64,000 bases of DNA from JANXMY01 sp965246745 (GTDB taxonomy: Bacteria; Armatimonadota; Armatimonadia; Armatimonadales; Capsulimonadaceae), in contig OZ251980.1 of assembly GCA_965246745.1 (NCBI GenBank), forward strand, positions 310,001 through 374,000, in the 5' to 3' direction. This document shows, piece by piece, positions 24,016-31,744 of the stretch (positions within the stretch are counted from its first letter, which is position 1; each line of letters begins with the position of its first letter). The translations under genes and the position numbers were made by a program. Under the pieces are notes generated by a model. That model did not search any database and was not told the origin of the DNA. It worked only from the letters and a program-made list of their open reading frames with translations.

Positions 24016-25408
24016 TCTTCAAATACTTCCTTGCCAGCGTCTCCGCGCCGTCGGCGTCCTCGGGAGCCAGCCGCCCTTCGACCACCTCATTGACCAAATA
24101 CTCTTTGACCGCCCCGAGCTGCCTGCCGGGCCTCAGTCCCAGCCGGGCCATCAGCGCCTGGCCGTCGAGCGGCGAAGTCAGCGCCCCGATGTCCTGCGCT
24201 TCCCGGATGGGGGCCATGCGTGCCCGCAGCTCGTCGGCGCGGGAAATATCGGTGTGGTCGGGGGCCAGCGCGGACACGTCTACCCGGTGGATTTCAAACA
24301 AATCGTCGAGCTGCGGGCCGAGATCGCGGATCAAGCGGCGCACGGCGGCGTCGGTCCAGACCGGCTTGTATTCGCCGATGCGCATATGCTGGGCCACCAG
24401 CGTGGTGACCGCCCAAATCTCATCGTTGGAAAATTTAAGCCGGGTCATCAGCGCTCGGGTCAGCTTTGCGCCGGCCTCGGCATGGCCGTAAAAGTGTATC
24501 CGCCCGTCTTCTCCCCGCGCTTTGGTCGGCGGCTTGCCGAGGTCGTGGCACAAAGTCGCAAGGCGCAGAACCAGCGAAGCCTCGGGCGCAAGATTGCCGA
24601 GCGCAATCAGCGTGTGTTCCCACACCGGGTACGCATGGAACTCGTTTTGGGTGACGCCCACCATTGCGGTCAGCTCCGGCGCGAACTGGGCCAGCAGGCC
24701 GCTGTCTTTGAGCAGCTCTAAGCCTAATGGGGCGCGGGTCGTCAGCAGCGTTTTGCAGAACTCGTCCCGGATGCGCTCCGCCGAGATGATAGGCAGCCGG
24801 GGCGCGGACTGCCGGACCGCTTTCCAGGTGAACGGCTCAACAGTGAAGCCGAACCGGGCGGCAAAGCGCACCGCGCGAAGCATTCGCAGCGGGTCGTCCT
24901 GAAAGGTCAGCTTCGGGTCGGTCGGGGTGCGGATAATCCCGGCGCGGATGTCTGAAAACGCCCGGCCGAGCGGGTCGGTGATTTCGCCGGTTTCGAGCGA
25001 CTGCAGCAGCGTGTTGATGGTGAAGTCGCGCCGCCGGGCATCGTCGGCCAGCGTGCCCGGCTCGACGCTGTCCGGCTTGCGGCTGTCCGGGGCATACGAC
25101 TCAATGCGGGCCGTGACAATCTCGACATCCCGCCCGCCGACCACCACCATCGCCGTGCCGAACTTCGGGTAAACCACGGGTTCAAATTCCGCCGCGCCCC
25201 GCTCCCGCAGTGTTCGGGCCAAAGCCAGCGCGTCGCCTTCCAGCACAATGTCAATGTCGTCGCCGCCTGCCGGCAGGCCCAGCACCCGGTCGCGGACAAA
25301 GCCGCCGACCAGAAACAGCCGGCCCGCGTATTCGGTCCCGCGCACGGCGTCGCGCAGGGCTTGGAGCACATCTTCGGTTGAAGCGGGAAGAGGCGGCATA
25401 GTAATCAC
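24005..25408 (-). CDS. cca: tRNA nucleotidyltransferase (CCA-adding / poly(A) polymerase family) with HD domain
   Basis: The 467-residue class II enzyme has the nucleotidyltransferase site FLVGGFVRDRVLGLPAGGDDIDIV (GG and DxD), the ARRRDFTINTLL neck and the QDDPLRMLRAVRFAARFGF signature, then an HD phosphohydrolase domain (ATLCHDLGKPPT, GHAEAGA). It adds or repairs the CCA end of tRNA. The GTG start at 25408 overlaps the upstream TGA (GTGA); an ATG three codons later is the alternative. Confidence 0.93.
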   Translation of the reverse strand: MITMPPLPASTEDVLQALRDAVRGTEYAGRLFLVGGFVRDRVLGLPAGGDDIDIVLEGDALALARTLRERGAAEFEPVVYPKFGTAMVVVGGRDVEIVTARIESYAPDSRKPDSVEPGTLADDARRRDFTINTLLQSLETGEITDPLGRAFSDIRAGIIRTPTDPKLTFQDDPLRMLRAVRFAARFGFTVEPFTWKAVRQSAPRLPIISAERIRDEFCKTLLTTRAPLGLELLKDSGLLAQFAPELTAMVGVTQNEFHAYPVWEHTLIALGNLAPEASLVLRLATLCHDLGKPPTKARGEDGRIHFYGHAEAGAKLTRALMTRLKFSNDEIWAVTTLVAQHMRIGEYKPVWTDAAVRRLIRDLGPQLDDLFEIHRVDVSALAPDHTDISRADELRARMAPIREAQDIGALTSPLDGQALMARLGLRPGRQLGAVKEYLVNEVVEGRLAPEDADGAETLARKYLKTLP

Positions 25409-25965
25409 TGCGGCGAACGGGTCTGGGCGCGGCTTGGCTGCTGGATGCCGTCCAGGTTGATCACTAATCGGCCCGGCGCGGTGCTGCCGCCGTAGGAGAG
25501 ATGGTAATCTTCTTCCAAAATCGGCGTGTTCGGCGGCGACCCTTCGGCGGGGGGCGTGTAGCGCCAGGAAAGGTGGGCCGGGTCGGCATGGTCATCCAAA
25601 TCGTTGTGAAGCAGCTTGCCGTCGAGCGTGCCGTCGGTGTACAAATCCATCAGCGACTTTGGGTACGCGCCGTGCGCGGCATGGTAGGCCGTCACCGCCC
25701 CGGCGATCTGCCGTCCTTGCAGGGCGGCCTGTCCGGCGATGACGCCGATCCCGATAAGACTGTTTTTGCTGGGATGGGCAAGGCTGCTTTTGACGCTGCG
25801 TACCAGCAGCACCCCGCTGATTGCGGCCAGCAGAAACACGGCAAGGCAGCCGAAACCCGCGATTTTCCAGCCGTTGACGCCGGAGGGCTTGGGCGGCGGC
25901 GCGGGATAATACCCGCCCGGCGGGGGCATGTTCGGTGGGGGCGTGTTCGGCGGAAAGTTGTTCAT
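25405..25965 (-). CDS. Membrane-anchored pseudopilin-like protein (paralogue 1)
   Basis: The 186-residue product has a Pro-rich cytoplasmic N-terminus, one membrane helix after SGVNGWKIAGFGCLAVF (about residues 33-53) and a GspG-like tail (AVTAYHAAHGAYPKSLMDLYTDG, then LHNDLDDHADPAHLSW). It is clearly related to the next gene upstream. Such proteins combine a helix with a pilin-like globular end, but no prepilin cleavage site is present. The function is unknown; it is coupled to cca by a GTGA overlap. Confidence 0.65.
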   Translation of the reverse strand: MNNFPPNTPPPNMPPPGGYYPAPPPKPSGVNGWKIAGFGCLAVFLLAAISGVLLVRSVKSSLAHPSKNSLIGIGVIAGQAALQGRQIAGAVTAYHAAHGAYPKSLMDLYTDGTLDGKLLHNDLDDHADPAHLSWRYTPPAEGSPPNTPILEEDYHLSYGGSTAPGRLVINLDGIQQPSRAQTRSPQ

Positions 25966-25968
25966 GGC

Positions 25969-26520
25969 TTATTTCTCGTAATCGTCGCCGTTCAAAGTGA
26001 CCGTCATCAGGCCATCGCTGTCGTGCCGGCCGGGCATGATATCATACGGCTCGGTCAAGACCGGCGCGGTGCCCGGCGCTCCTTCCGGCGGCTGGGCGTA
26101 AGTCCACGACACATGTTTCGGGTCGGGATTGCCGTCGAGCGGGTTATGCAGCAGGGCGGGGTCCAGCCCCCGGTCAGCGACTAAAGCCGCCAGCGACGGC
26201 GGGTAATGGCCGTGCTGGGCGTGAAACGCCCGCACAGCCTCGGTGATTGTTTTGCCGTCGTCGTGGGCATTGGAAAGCAGCACCCCGATCCCGACCACGC
26301 TGTTTCGGCTCGGGTGCGCCATGTTGTTCTTGAAGCTGACGCCGAGGAGAACAATGCCGACAATCCCGAGCAGCAGCAGGCCGAGGCAGCCGAACCCGGC
26401 GATTTTCCAGCCGCTCACGCCGGACGGGCGCGGCGGGCCGCCGTAGAAGCCGCCGGGGCCGGGGCCGAACGGCGTGTTTGGATTGCCGGGCGTGTTTGGA
26501 TTGGGTGGCGGAAGGCTCAT
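25969..26520 (-). CDS. Membrane-anchored pseudopilin-like protein (paralogue 2)
   Basis: The 183-residue paralogue of the next gene has the same plan: Pro/Gly/Asn-rich head, SGVSGWKIAGFGCLGLL membrane segment (about residues 34-58), an AHPSRNSVVGIGVLL linker, and a pilin-like end (AVRAFHAQHGHYPPSLAALV, LHNPLDGNPDPKHVSW). The pair arose by tandem duplication. It lies 18 bases after a secreted-protein gene in the same direction. Confidence 0.65.
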   Translation of the reverse strand: MSLPPPNPNTPGNPNTPFGPGPGGFYGGPPRPSGVSGWKIAGFGCLGLLLLGIVGIVLLGVSFKNNMAHPSRNSVVGIGVLLSNAHDDGKTITEAVRAFHAQHGHYPPSLAALVADRGLDPALLHNPLDGNPDPKHVSWTYAQPPEGAPGTAPVLTEPYDIMPGRHDSDGLMTVTLNGDDYEK

Positions 26521-26538
26521 TTTTCTGCCTCAGCGTGT

Positions 26539-27351
26539 CTACGGCTTTGCCTTGCGGGTATCCAGCGTCTTGCCTGGGTCTGCGGCTTTGCTCGGGTCCA
26601 TTTTAGACATCACTTTTTTGCCCATCTGCGAGTTGACCACCGCCGTGGTGACATGCGATAAAAATGCGGTCAGGATTTCCAAATCCGGGTAGCCGTCGGA
26701 GCGCTCGACCACCACATAGCCGCCGCCCGACGCCGCAAACGCAAAGCCCTGCTTGTTGGGAAAGCCGACCATCACCAGCTTGACTTCATCGGCATCGGTG
26801 AACAACAGCCGGTGCGCCCCTTCCGCCGCAAAGGCGTTTTCGTAAAACGTGTTCGAGTCAAACGCCGGGGCGGCAGGCTTGGGCGACTGAACAACCATCT
26901 TGCCTTTAGCTGCCGCAGGCTTCAGCGTAAGGGTTGTCGTCAGCTTCGCGCCGGGCATCTCGTAGACCACCATATGCACATGGTTGATGTCCCGGAGCAT
27001 CGCCGCGAGGTCGCCGTTGGCGATGGCTTCCGCCACCGGGTTCGGCGGCGACAGCGCCCGGCCCGGCACCGCCGCCGGCGGCTGCCCGGTTTCGCCGATG
27101 CCTTTCAGAAAAGCCTTCGTCATGCCGAGCAGGTCTTCGTTCCGCGCATCCATCTCCGCCCGCAGCCGGCCTCCCGGCGGCGCGGGAATGACCAGCGGCG
27201 CAAGGGGAGCGAACGCGGCCGCCGGCAAAGGGGAAGCCATCGGGGCCGGCGCAGCCATTGGGGCCGGCGCAGGCGCTTGGGCCAGCGCCGGAACCGCCGA
27301 GCAGAGTGCGCCGGCTGTGACGGCGGCAAGCAGGGAAAGACGAATGTTCAT
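26539..27351 (-). CDS. Secreted hypothetical protein
   Basis: The start at 27351 is set by AAGGAG six bases upstream and by a clear signal peptide (MNIRLSLLAAVTAGALCSA...ALAQA). The mature protein of the 270-residue product begins with an Ala/Pro/Met-rich low-complexity segment, then a mixed domain with HVHMVVYEMPGAKLTTTLTL and KLVMVGFPNKQGFAFAASGG. No family is recognised. It heads a minus-strand group with the two pseudopilin-like paralogues and cca. Confidence 0.6.
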   Translation of the reverse strand: MNIRLSLLAAVTAGALCSAVPALAQAPAPAPMAAPAPMASPLPAAAFAPLAPLVIPAPPGGRLRAEMDARNEDLLGMTKAFLKGIGETGQPPAAVPGRALSPPNPVAEAIANGDLAAMLRDINHVHMVVYEMPGAKLTTTLTLKPAAAKGKMVVQSPKPAAPAFDSNTFYENAFAAEGAHRLLFTDADEVKLVMVGFPNKQGFAFAASGGGYVVVERSDGYPDLEILTAFLSHVTTAVVNSQMGKKVMSKMDPSKAADPGKTLDTRKAKP

Positions 27352-27389
27352 AGCGGTCTCCTTGTGCGGGCAAATCCTAGTTAGGCAAC

Positions 27390-27667
27390 TGATGTAACGC
27401 CGTTGAACGAGGGCGTGTTGATTGTTACAAGGGCGCGGTGGTATTGACGAGGGCGTAAACGCCCTCGCTGGGGGGCGCAGACGCCAAGCCGCCACCTGCG
27501 TGGCGGAAGATGTAATTTGTATCCTATTCTTGTCCTAATCTTATCCTATTCCTGTCCCTTACCCTCGGGACCTTAGCGTCCGCGCTCCCGAGCGAGGGCG
27601 TTTACGCCCTCGTCACAATCACGCCCTCGTTACCATCAACACGCCCTCGTTCAACGGCGTTACATCA
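27390..27667. repeat. Type D palindromic element, about 278 bp
   Basis: This element fills most of the 380-base gap between 27352 and 27731; no gene is seen there. The outer 33 bases are perfectly inverted (TGATGTAACGCCGTTGAACG at 27390 and its inverse ending at 27667). Further in, the arms stay similar for about 83 bases and contain repeated GAGGGCGT units and the inner palindrome GAGGGCGTAAACGCCCTC. The centre is unrelated and includes a run of TCCTATTC/TGTCCTAATC-like pyrimidine repeats. Confidence 0.88.
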
Positions 27668-27731
27668 ATTAGGTATCAGCCGCCGCATGACGAAGGCATG
27701 AATGCGATGCCGTAAACGGCCGCACAGCACG

Positions 27732-28865
27732 CTAAGTGCTTGCGCTGATCTGGGTGCCGTTGTAAACGCGCAGGTGCAGGTGCGCTTTTTGCAGGCGCGG
27801 GGCACTGAGCTGGCCTTTGGCGATGGCGTTGACGGTGTACGTGTTCGGGTCGCCGTCGCTGACATATTTCAAGGTTTTGTCTTTTTCAAGCACGTCCAGC
27901 CAGTAGCGAATGGTGAACTTGCCTGCGCCGGGAATGATGCGCGGGATATAATACGGGTCAAACAGATGGCCGTAAAAGTCTTTGCCCATCGGCGACGCCG
28001 CCGGGTCGGCCCCGGCTTTCAGGGCGCAGATGTTATGGTAGGTGACGCCGCCCGACGCGCCGCTGACGACCAGTTTTTTGTTTTTCGGAAAGACCCCATA
28101 CGGCAGCGCCAGCGTGTTCACGGCGTAATTCGGCTCGTAGGCATGAATATTGGTGACGGCCCCGGCCAGCTCGGCTTCTACCTGGGAGTCCGGCCAGTGC
28201 CGGATTCCCGCTTTGTGGTGGATTGTGTGGTTGCCGATCTCAAAGCCTTCCCGGACCAAGTAGTCCATCTTGCCCTGGGCGAACTTTTTCTGGTAAAACG
28301 GCGGCGGCAGGGTCGTCCCGATGTCGGTGAGCACGAAAAACGTCCCTTTGAGCGGCCAGTCCGGGTGCCGGGCGTGCATGTCGTCGAGAATGCCGACCGC
28401 GCAGCCGGGGTCCACTTTGCCGTCGGTGGTATAATTGAACTGGCCGCGCAGGGCATCGTCGAAGGTCAAAATCACCGGGGACATTCCTGCCGGGCAGTCT
28501 ATTTTGCCGCTGACATAATCGGTCAGGCTGATGGGGCGGTAGTTGTGGGCGTAGAGCCATTCCATGTCCTGCTTGAATGCGGCGGCGGGGTATTGATACC
28601 CGGTCGTTTTGGCGGTCGGGACAAGGTCGTGGTATTCTAAAATCGGCACCAGGCCGGCTTCGTTGGGCTGCACTTTGGCTAGGTCTACGGGCAGCATCGG
28701 AACGGCCTGCGCCGGCAGGACGGCTTTGGGGTGCGCGGCGGCCGGCGCTTTGCTGTGGTGGAACCGGGCCAGCAGCTTCGAGTGGCAGCCGGTCAGCGCC
28801 GCCGACGCGGACAAGGCGGCCAAAAACAAAGCAGGACGCGAAGCAGGGCGGGAAAAAGACGGCAT
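27732..28865 (-). CDS. Polysaccharide deacetylase lipoprotein
   Basis: The 377-residue product has a lipoprotein signal ending in LTGC (Cys27). Its NodB domain shows VPILEYHDLV (71-82), LTFDD (D136, D137) and the zinc pair H213/H217 in GNHTIHHKAG. It should deacetylate an N-acetylated surface glycan outside the cytoplasmic membrane. It is expressed from an extended -10 promoter that lies inside the divergent neighbouring gene, and its start codon overlaps that gene's start (CATG). Confidence 0.9.
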   Translation of the reverse strand: MPSFSRPASRPALFLAALSASAALTGCHSKLLARFHHSKAPAAAHPKAVLPAQAVPMLPVDLAKVQPNEAGLVPILEYHDLVPTAKTTGYQYPAAAFKQDMEWLYAHNYRPISLTDYVSGKIDCPAGMSPVILTFDDALRGQFNYTTDGKVDPGCAVGILDDMHARHPDWPLKGTFFVLTDIGTTLPPPFYQKKFAQGKMDYLVREGFEIGNHTIHHKAGIRHWPDSQVEAELAGAVTNIHAYEPNYAVNTLALPYGVFPKNKKLVVSGASGGVTYHNICALKAGADPAASPMGKDFYGHLFDPYYIPRIIPGAGKFTIRYWLDVLEKDKTLKYVSDGDPNTYTVNAIAKGQLSAPRLQKAHLHLRVYNGTQISAST

Positions 28866-29289
28866 GAAGAATCCTTTGTTGCAGCGAAGTACAGCGTATT
28901 ATACCACGCGCAAAGTAGGGCTGACACTTTGGCGGGGCATTTGGAACGGCGGGAATTCTTTGCTGGGGCTGTTCGGCGCTCTCGGCGGGCAAACGGCGGC
29001 GGGCCGGGTGGACGGCGTGCGGGAAGTGTCCGGCGGCTGGCTGATTGGGCTGCTGGCCCGGCAGGGCTGGGCGAGCGCCATTACGCTCGGCGAGGTGGTG
29101 CTGTATGAGCGCCCGGAGCTGATCCCGGTCCTGCACGCGCACGAGATGGTGCATGTGCATCAGTACCGGCGCTGGGGGCCGCTGTTTCTGCCGGCCTACG
29201 GGCTGGAGTCGGCGTTTCAATGGCTCCGCACCGGCGACGGCTACCGCAGCAATCGGTTTGAAGCGGCGGCGTACAAAATCAGCGAGTGA
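28864..29289 (+). CDS. Small membrane-associated protein with HExxHxxQ motif
   Basis: The 141-residue product has a hydrophobic N-terminal half (GIWNGGNSLLGLFGAL, TAGRVDGV-EVSGGWLIGLL) and then LHAHEMVHVHQYRRWGPLFLPAYGLE, a short zinc-metalloprotease-like HEMVH motif followed by Gln and a conserved aromatic-rich segment. The family is widespread but uncharacterised. The ATG at 28864 overlaps the divergent deacetylase start; a later start is possible because that gene's promoter occupies codons 12-15. The last codons lie in a 15-bp tandem repeat. Confidence 0.65.
   Translation: MKNPLLQRSTAYYTTRKVGLTLWRGIWNGGNSLLGLFGALGGQTAAGRVDGVREVSGGWLIGLLARQGWASAITLGEVVLYERPELIPVLHAHEMVHVHQYRRWGPLFLPAYGLESAFQWLRTGDGYRSNRFEAAAYKISE
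28898..28906 (-). promoter_or_regulatory. Extended -10 promoter (TGgTATAAT) of the deacetylase gene
   Basis: On the minus strand TGG-TATAAT runs from 28906 to 28898. Transcription would start near 28891, leaving a leader of about 25 bases with AAAGGA before the ATG at 28865. No good -35 is seen, as expected for an extended -10. Confidence 0.6.
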
Positions 29290-29310
29290 CAAGAAAGCGA
29301 GTGACAAGAA
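29281..29310. repeat. 15-bp tandem duplication across a stop codon
   Basis: AGCGAGTGACAAGAA occurs twice in a row (29281-29295, 29296-29310). The first copy carries the stop codon of the HExxH-motif gene, so the second duplicates the stop region just before the terminator. Confidence 0.9.
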
Positions 29311-29412
29311 AAAAGCCGTGCCGGTCAGAGCAAACTGACGCGGGACGGCTTTTCTTTGCGCTCGGCTTCTCTTTCAGAGTGCCGGGGGCGCAGCCGGAGA
29401 GTGTCCGGGGTT
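29306..29412 (-). ncRNA. Candidate small RNA, about 105 nt
   Basis: A consensus promoter (29447-29419) fires towards lower coordinates and predicts a start near 29412; a strong intrinsic terminator on the same strand ends near 29306. No reading frame of useful size lies between, and the next minus-strand gene starts more than 400 bases further on. The transcript would contain CCGGACACTCTCCGG and other short hairpins and would be antisense to the 3' end of the convergent gene. It does not match SRP, 6S or tmRNA landmarks. Confidence 0.45.
29311..29353. terminator. Bidirectional intrinsic terminator
   Basis: AAAAGCCGT (29311-29319) and ACGGCTTTT (29345-29353) form a 9-bp outer stem with an inner GTCAG/CTGAC stem. 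Ts follow on both strands (TTTTCTTT on plus, TTTTTTCTT on minus). It ends the HExxH-motif gene on plus and the candidate small RNA on minus. Confidence 0.85.
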
Positions 29413-29418
29413 GCACTT

Positions 29419-29447
29419 ATTGTAACACAGACTTCGAACCCTGTCAA
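29419..29447 (-). promoter_or_regulatory. Consensus promoter TTGACA-17-TACAAT
   Basis: On the minus strand TTGACA (29447-29442) and TACAAT (29424-29419) are 17 bases apart, with TG one base before the -10 (TGTTACAAT). It is the best match to a housekeeping promoter in the window and sits 20 bases after the ROK kinase stop, pointing into a region with no gene. Confidence 0.8.
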
Positions 29448-29466
29448 GCGATTTCCGAAAACAATT

Positions 29467-30384
29467 TTACTTGTGGTTTTGCAGCGCGGCGGCCAGGGCG
29501 GCTTTGTCCTGCGCGGCGTCGCCGAGCGCGGCGGGAACAATCGTGACGCCCGCCCACACCTGCGGCCAGCAGCTTGCCTCGGTCGCGGCCCGCACCGGCT
29601 CTAAAAGCAGGTCGGCGGCGTGAACCGCCAGCGTGCCCAGCACAATGCGCTCCAGATTGAGCGTGTGCAGCAGGTTCGCCAGGCCGAGGCCGAGGGCCGA
29701 CGCGGCGTCGGCTACCATCGCCAGCGCGGCTTCGTCGTGAGCGCGGGCGCGGGCGAACACGTCGTGGGCGGTCAAGGCCGGGTCCCCGTACTCGGCGCGG
29801 GCGCGGCGTCCGAGAGCAGTGCCCGATGCCAGCGCTTCCAGGCAGCCGCGCTTGCCGCAGACGCACTCCGGGCCGCCGGGAAACACTATTGCATGGCCGA
29901 TTTCCCCGGCCAGGTCGCCCCGGCCCCGGTACAAGGTGCCATTAAGGATCAAGCCCGCCCCGATCCCCGTGCCGAGGGTCAGAAACGCCATGTCCGAGCA
30001 GCCCTGCCCGGCCCCCCAGCGATGCTCGGCCAGCGCGGTCGCGTTGGCGTCGTTTTCCACCGTGACCGGCAGCCGCAGCTCGGCTTCCAGCAAGGCGCGA
30101 AGGGGCAGATCGCCCCACCCCGGCAGGTTCGGCGGGGCCTGCGCCGTCCCTGTCCGAGCATTAACAGGACCGCCGTAGGACACCCCGGCGGCGGCGAGCC
30201 GCGCCGGCTTGATCCCCGCCTCGCGGCAGGCCGTCCGCATGAGAGTTCGAAGCAGCGCCGACGCCTCGGCCCAGCCGCTCGGCGGGGTCGGAGCCGCTGC
30301 CCGCGCCAGAACCGTGCCGTGCGCGTCGCCGACCACCGCCGCCGACTTGGTGCCGCCGATGTCTAAGCCTAAAATCCAGGTCAC
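29467..30384 (-). CDS. ROK family sugar kinase (glucokinase-like)
   Basis: The start at 30384 (GTG) matches the family's N-terminus, WILGLDIGGTKSAAV (phosphate-binding DIGGTK at 8-13). The 305-residue product shows VENDANATAL (catalytic D112), LGTGIGAGLI, and the ROK zinc site H164 and C174, C176, C181 in PECVCGKRGCLEA. It phosphorylates a hexose with ATP; glucose is the likely substrate because repressor-type DNA-binding residues are absent. It begins seven bases after the esterase gene and is probably co-transcribed. Confidence 0.9.
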   Translation of the reverse strand: MTWILGLDIGGTKSAAVVGDAHGTVLARAAAPTPPSGWAEASALLRTLMRTACREAGIKPARLAAAGVSYGGPVNARTGTAQAPPNLPGWGDLPLRALLEAELRLPVTVENDANATALAEHRWGAGQGCSDMAFLTLGTGIGAGLILNGTLYRGRGDLAGEIGHAIVFPGGPECVCGKRGCLEALASGTALGRRARAEYGDPALTAHDVFARARAHDEAALAMVADAASALGLGLANLLHTLNLERIVLGTLAVHAADLLLEPVRAATEASCWPQVWAGVTIVPAALGDAAQDKAALAAALQNHK

Positions 30385-30391
30385 AGGCGGT

Positions 30392-31669
30392 CTACTGCGT
30401 GCTCTGCGTCGCGGGCTGAACATGCCCGGCCATCGGCGTTTCGGTCTGCCGGTCGAACGCTTCCCCCGGCTCGCCGTGCTGCTTTTCGGCGCTCGGGATG
30501 CCGCTCGCTGCCGGCGCTTCGCTGCTCGCGCCGGCGTGGTGGCTTCGCAGGGCCGCTTCTTTTTCCTTGCCATCGCCGCCGTCGGCAAACAGCCGCTTGG
30601 TGGTTTCGGTATCGGCCGGGCGGACCTGCTCAAACGCATCGCTTTGGGTCAGCCCGATATGCTCTTCAATTTCGTCGGCCATAGGTAAAATCTCCTCCAT
30701 CCGTTGTACCCAGTTCTCGTGCGCCTCGTGCATGGCGGGCACGATGTCGTGGCCCGTTTCGGGCAGAAACAGCATTTCTTTCGGGCACCGTAGCGCGTCA
30801 TAAACGGCATAAATCGTCGGCGGCTTGCAGCTCGGGTCGCGGCCTCCGGCGCTCATCTGCACCCGGCAGCGGATGTCCGGGGCGTGACACAGCGGATCGA
30901 AATACGCATAGGTGCGGTAAATCTCGGCGGCGCGTTCGGGTTGCGCGTCGGCAGCGTCCGCGATCAAGCCGCGAGCGTCCGGGTAGCGGCCGATCCCGCG
31001 CCCTTTGTATTTGTCCCGGTCCAGCAGCGACAAGGCCAGCGTCAGGGCGCACAGCCAGGGCATGTCGGCGAGGCATAACGTCACTTCGGGCATCAGCGCC
31101 GACACAATCAGCGCCAAGCCGCCGCCCTGACTCATGCCGCCGGCAATCAAGCGCCCCGCGCCGACTTCCGGCTGCGCGGCCAGCACGTCCAGCGCCCGCA
31201 GGCAGTGAGCGACAATCCGCCGGTAAATATAGGTCTGCGGCGAGCCAATCCCCTCGGCGATGTAATCGGCGTCGGCGGGGCTTGGGTGGGAATACGGCGT
31301 GTCCGGCAGGCGTCCGTGAACATTGAGGCCGAGCGTAAGTGTTTCCGGGTACAGCGATTCGGGTCCCGGCGGCGGGTTGCCGAGCGAGTACCCCGGCAGC
31401 CATAAATAGCCTCGGTTGCCGGCGCGTGGGGGCAAAGATTTCGGCACGGCCAGCCAGCCGTACACCACCGTATCGGCCAGCGACGAAAACCGCAGCCAGT
31501 CCACGGTGTGCGTCGCCGTCTCGCCGCCCGCGCCGGGCAGCCGCTCCCAGTCGGCGGGCACAGAAGCTAGGTCGCGCTTGACATCGGCCCAAAAATCGGC
31601 GAAATCCACCGGGCGCTCGGCACCGACATGGAGAGATTCGGGTATAGGCGGTGTTTGGGAAATCGGCAT
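30392..31669 (-). CDS. Acetyl xylan esterase (AXE1) family alpha/beta hydrolase
   Basis: The 425-residue product matches AXE1/cephalosporin-C deacetylase esterases over about 315 residues: RPVDFADFWADVKRDL, YLWLPGYSLGN, SPQTYIYRRIVAHCLRALDVL, nucleophile S180 in GGMSQGG, Asp in SAGGRDPSCKP and His in ETGHDIV. It removes acetyl groups from sugars. About 105 residues follow as a charged, low-complexity tail rich in Glu, Ala, Ser and Gln, not usual for the family. There is no signal peptide. It forms a two-gene unit with the ROK kinase. Confidence 0.85.
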   Translation of the reverse strand: MPISQTPPIPESLHVGAERPVDFADFWADVKRDLASVPADWERLPGAGGETATHTVDWLRFSSLADTVVYGWLAVPKSLPPRAGNRGYLWLPGYSLGNPPPGPESLYPETLTLGLNVHGRLPDTPYSHPSPADADYIAEGIGSPQTYIYRRIVAHCLRALDVLAAQPEVGAGRLIAGGMSQGGGLALIVSALMPEVTLCLADMPWLCALTLALSLLDRDKYKGRGIGRYPDARGLIADAADAQPERAAEIYRTYAYFDPLCHAPDIRCRVQMSAGGRDPSCKPPTIYAVYDALRCPKEMLFLPETGHDIVPAMHEAHENWVQRMEEILPMADEIEEHIGLTQSDAFEQVRPADTETTKRLFADGGDGKEKEAALRSHHAGASSEAPAASGIPSAEKQHGEPGEAFDRQTETPMAGHVQPATQSTQ

Positions 31670-31729
31670 AAGCGCAGAAGGGCGAGACGAATAAAGCTGC
31701 CGCGATTTTACCCGTTTTAGCACGAAACG

Positions 31730-31738
31730 TGTCATACT
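31730..31738 (+). promoter_or_regulatory. Extended -10 promoter TGtCATACT
   Basis: TGT-CATACT runs from 31730 to 31738 and six bases separate it from the ATG at 31745, so the mRNA is probably leaderless. It lies in the divergent gap between the esterase and the 409-residue gene. Confidence 0.45.
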
Positions 31739-31744
31739 CTTGCC

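Noticed and set aside
25160..25200. tRNA-like GGGTTCAAATTCC sequence
   Set aside because: It lies within the cca coding sequence and no acceptor or anticodon arms can be formed around it.
29430..29450. TTCGAACCC resembling a tRNA T-loop
   Set aside because: It is part of the spacer of the consensus promoter on the minus strand; no cloverleaf is possible.
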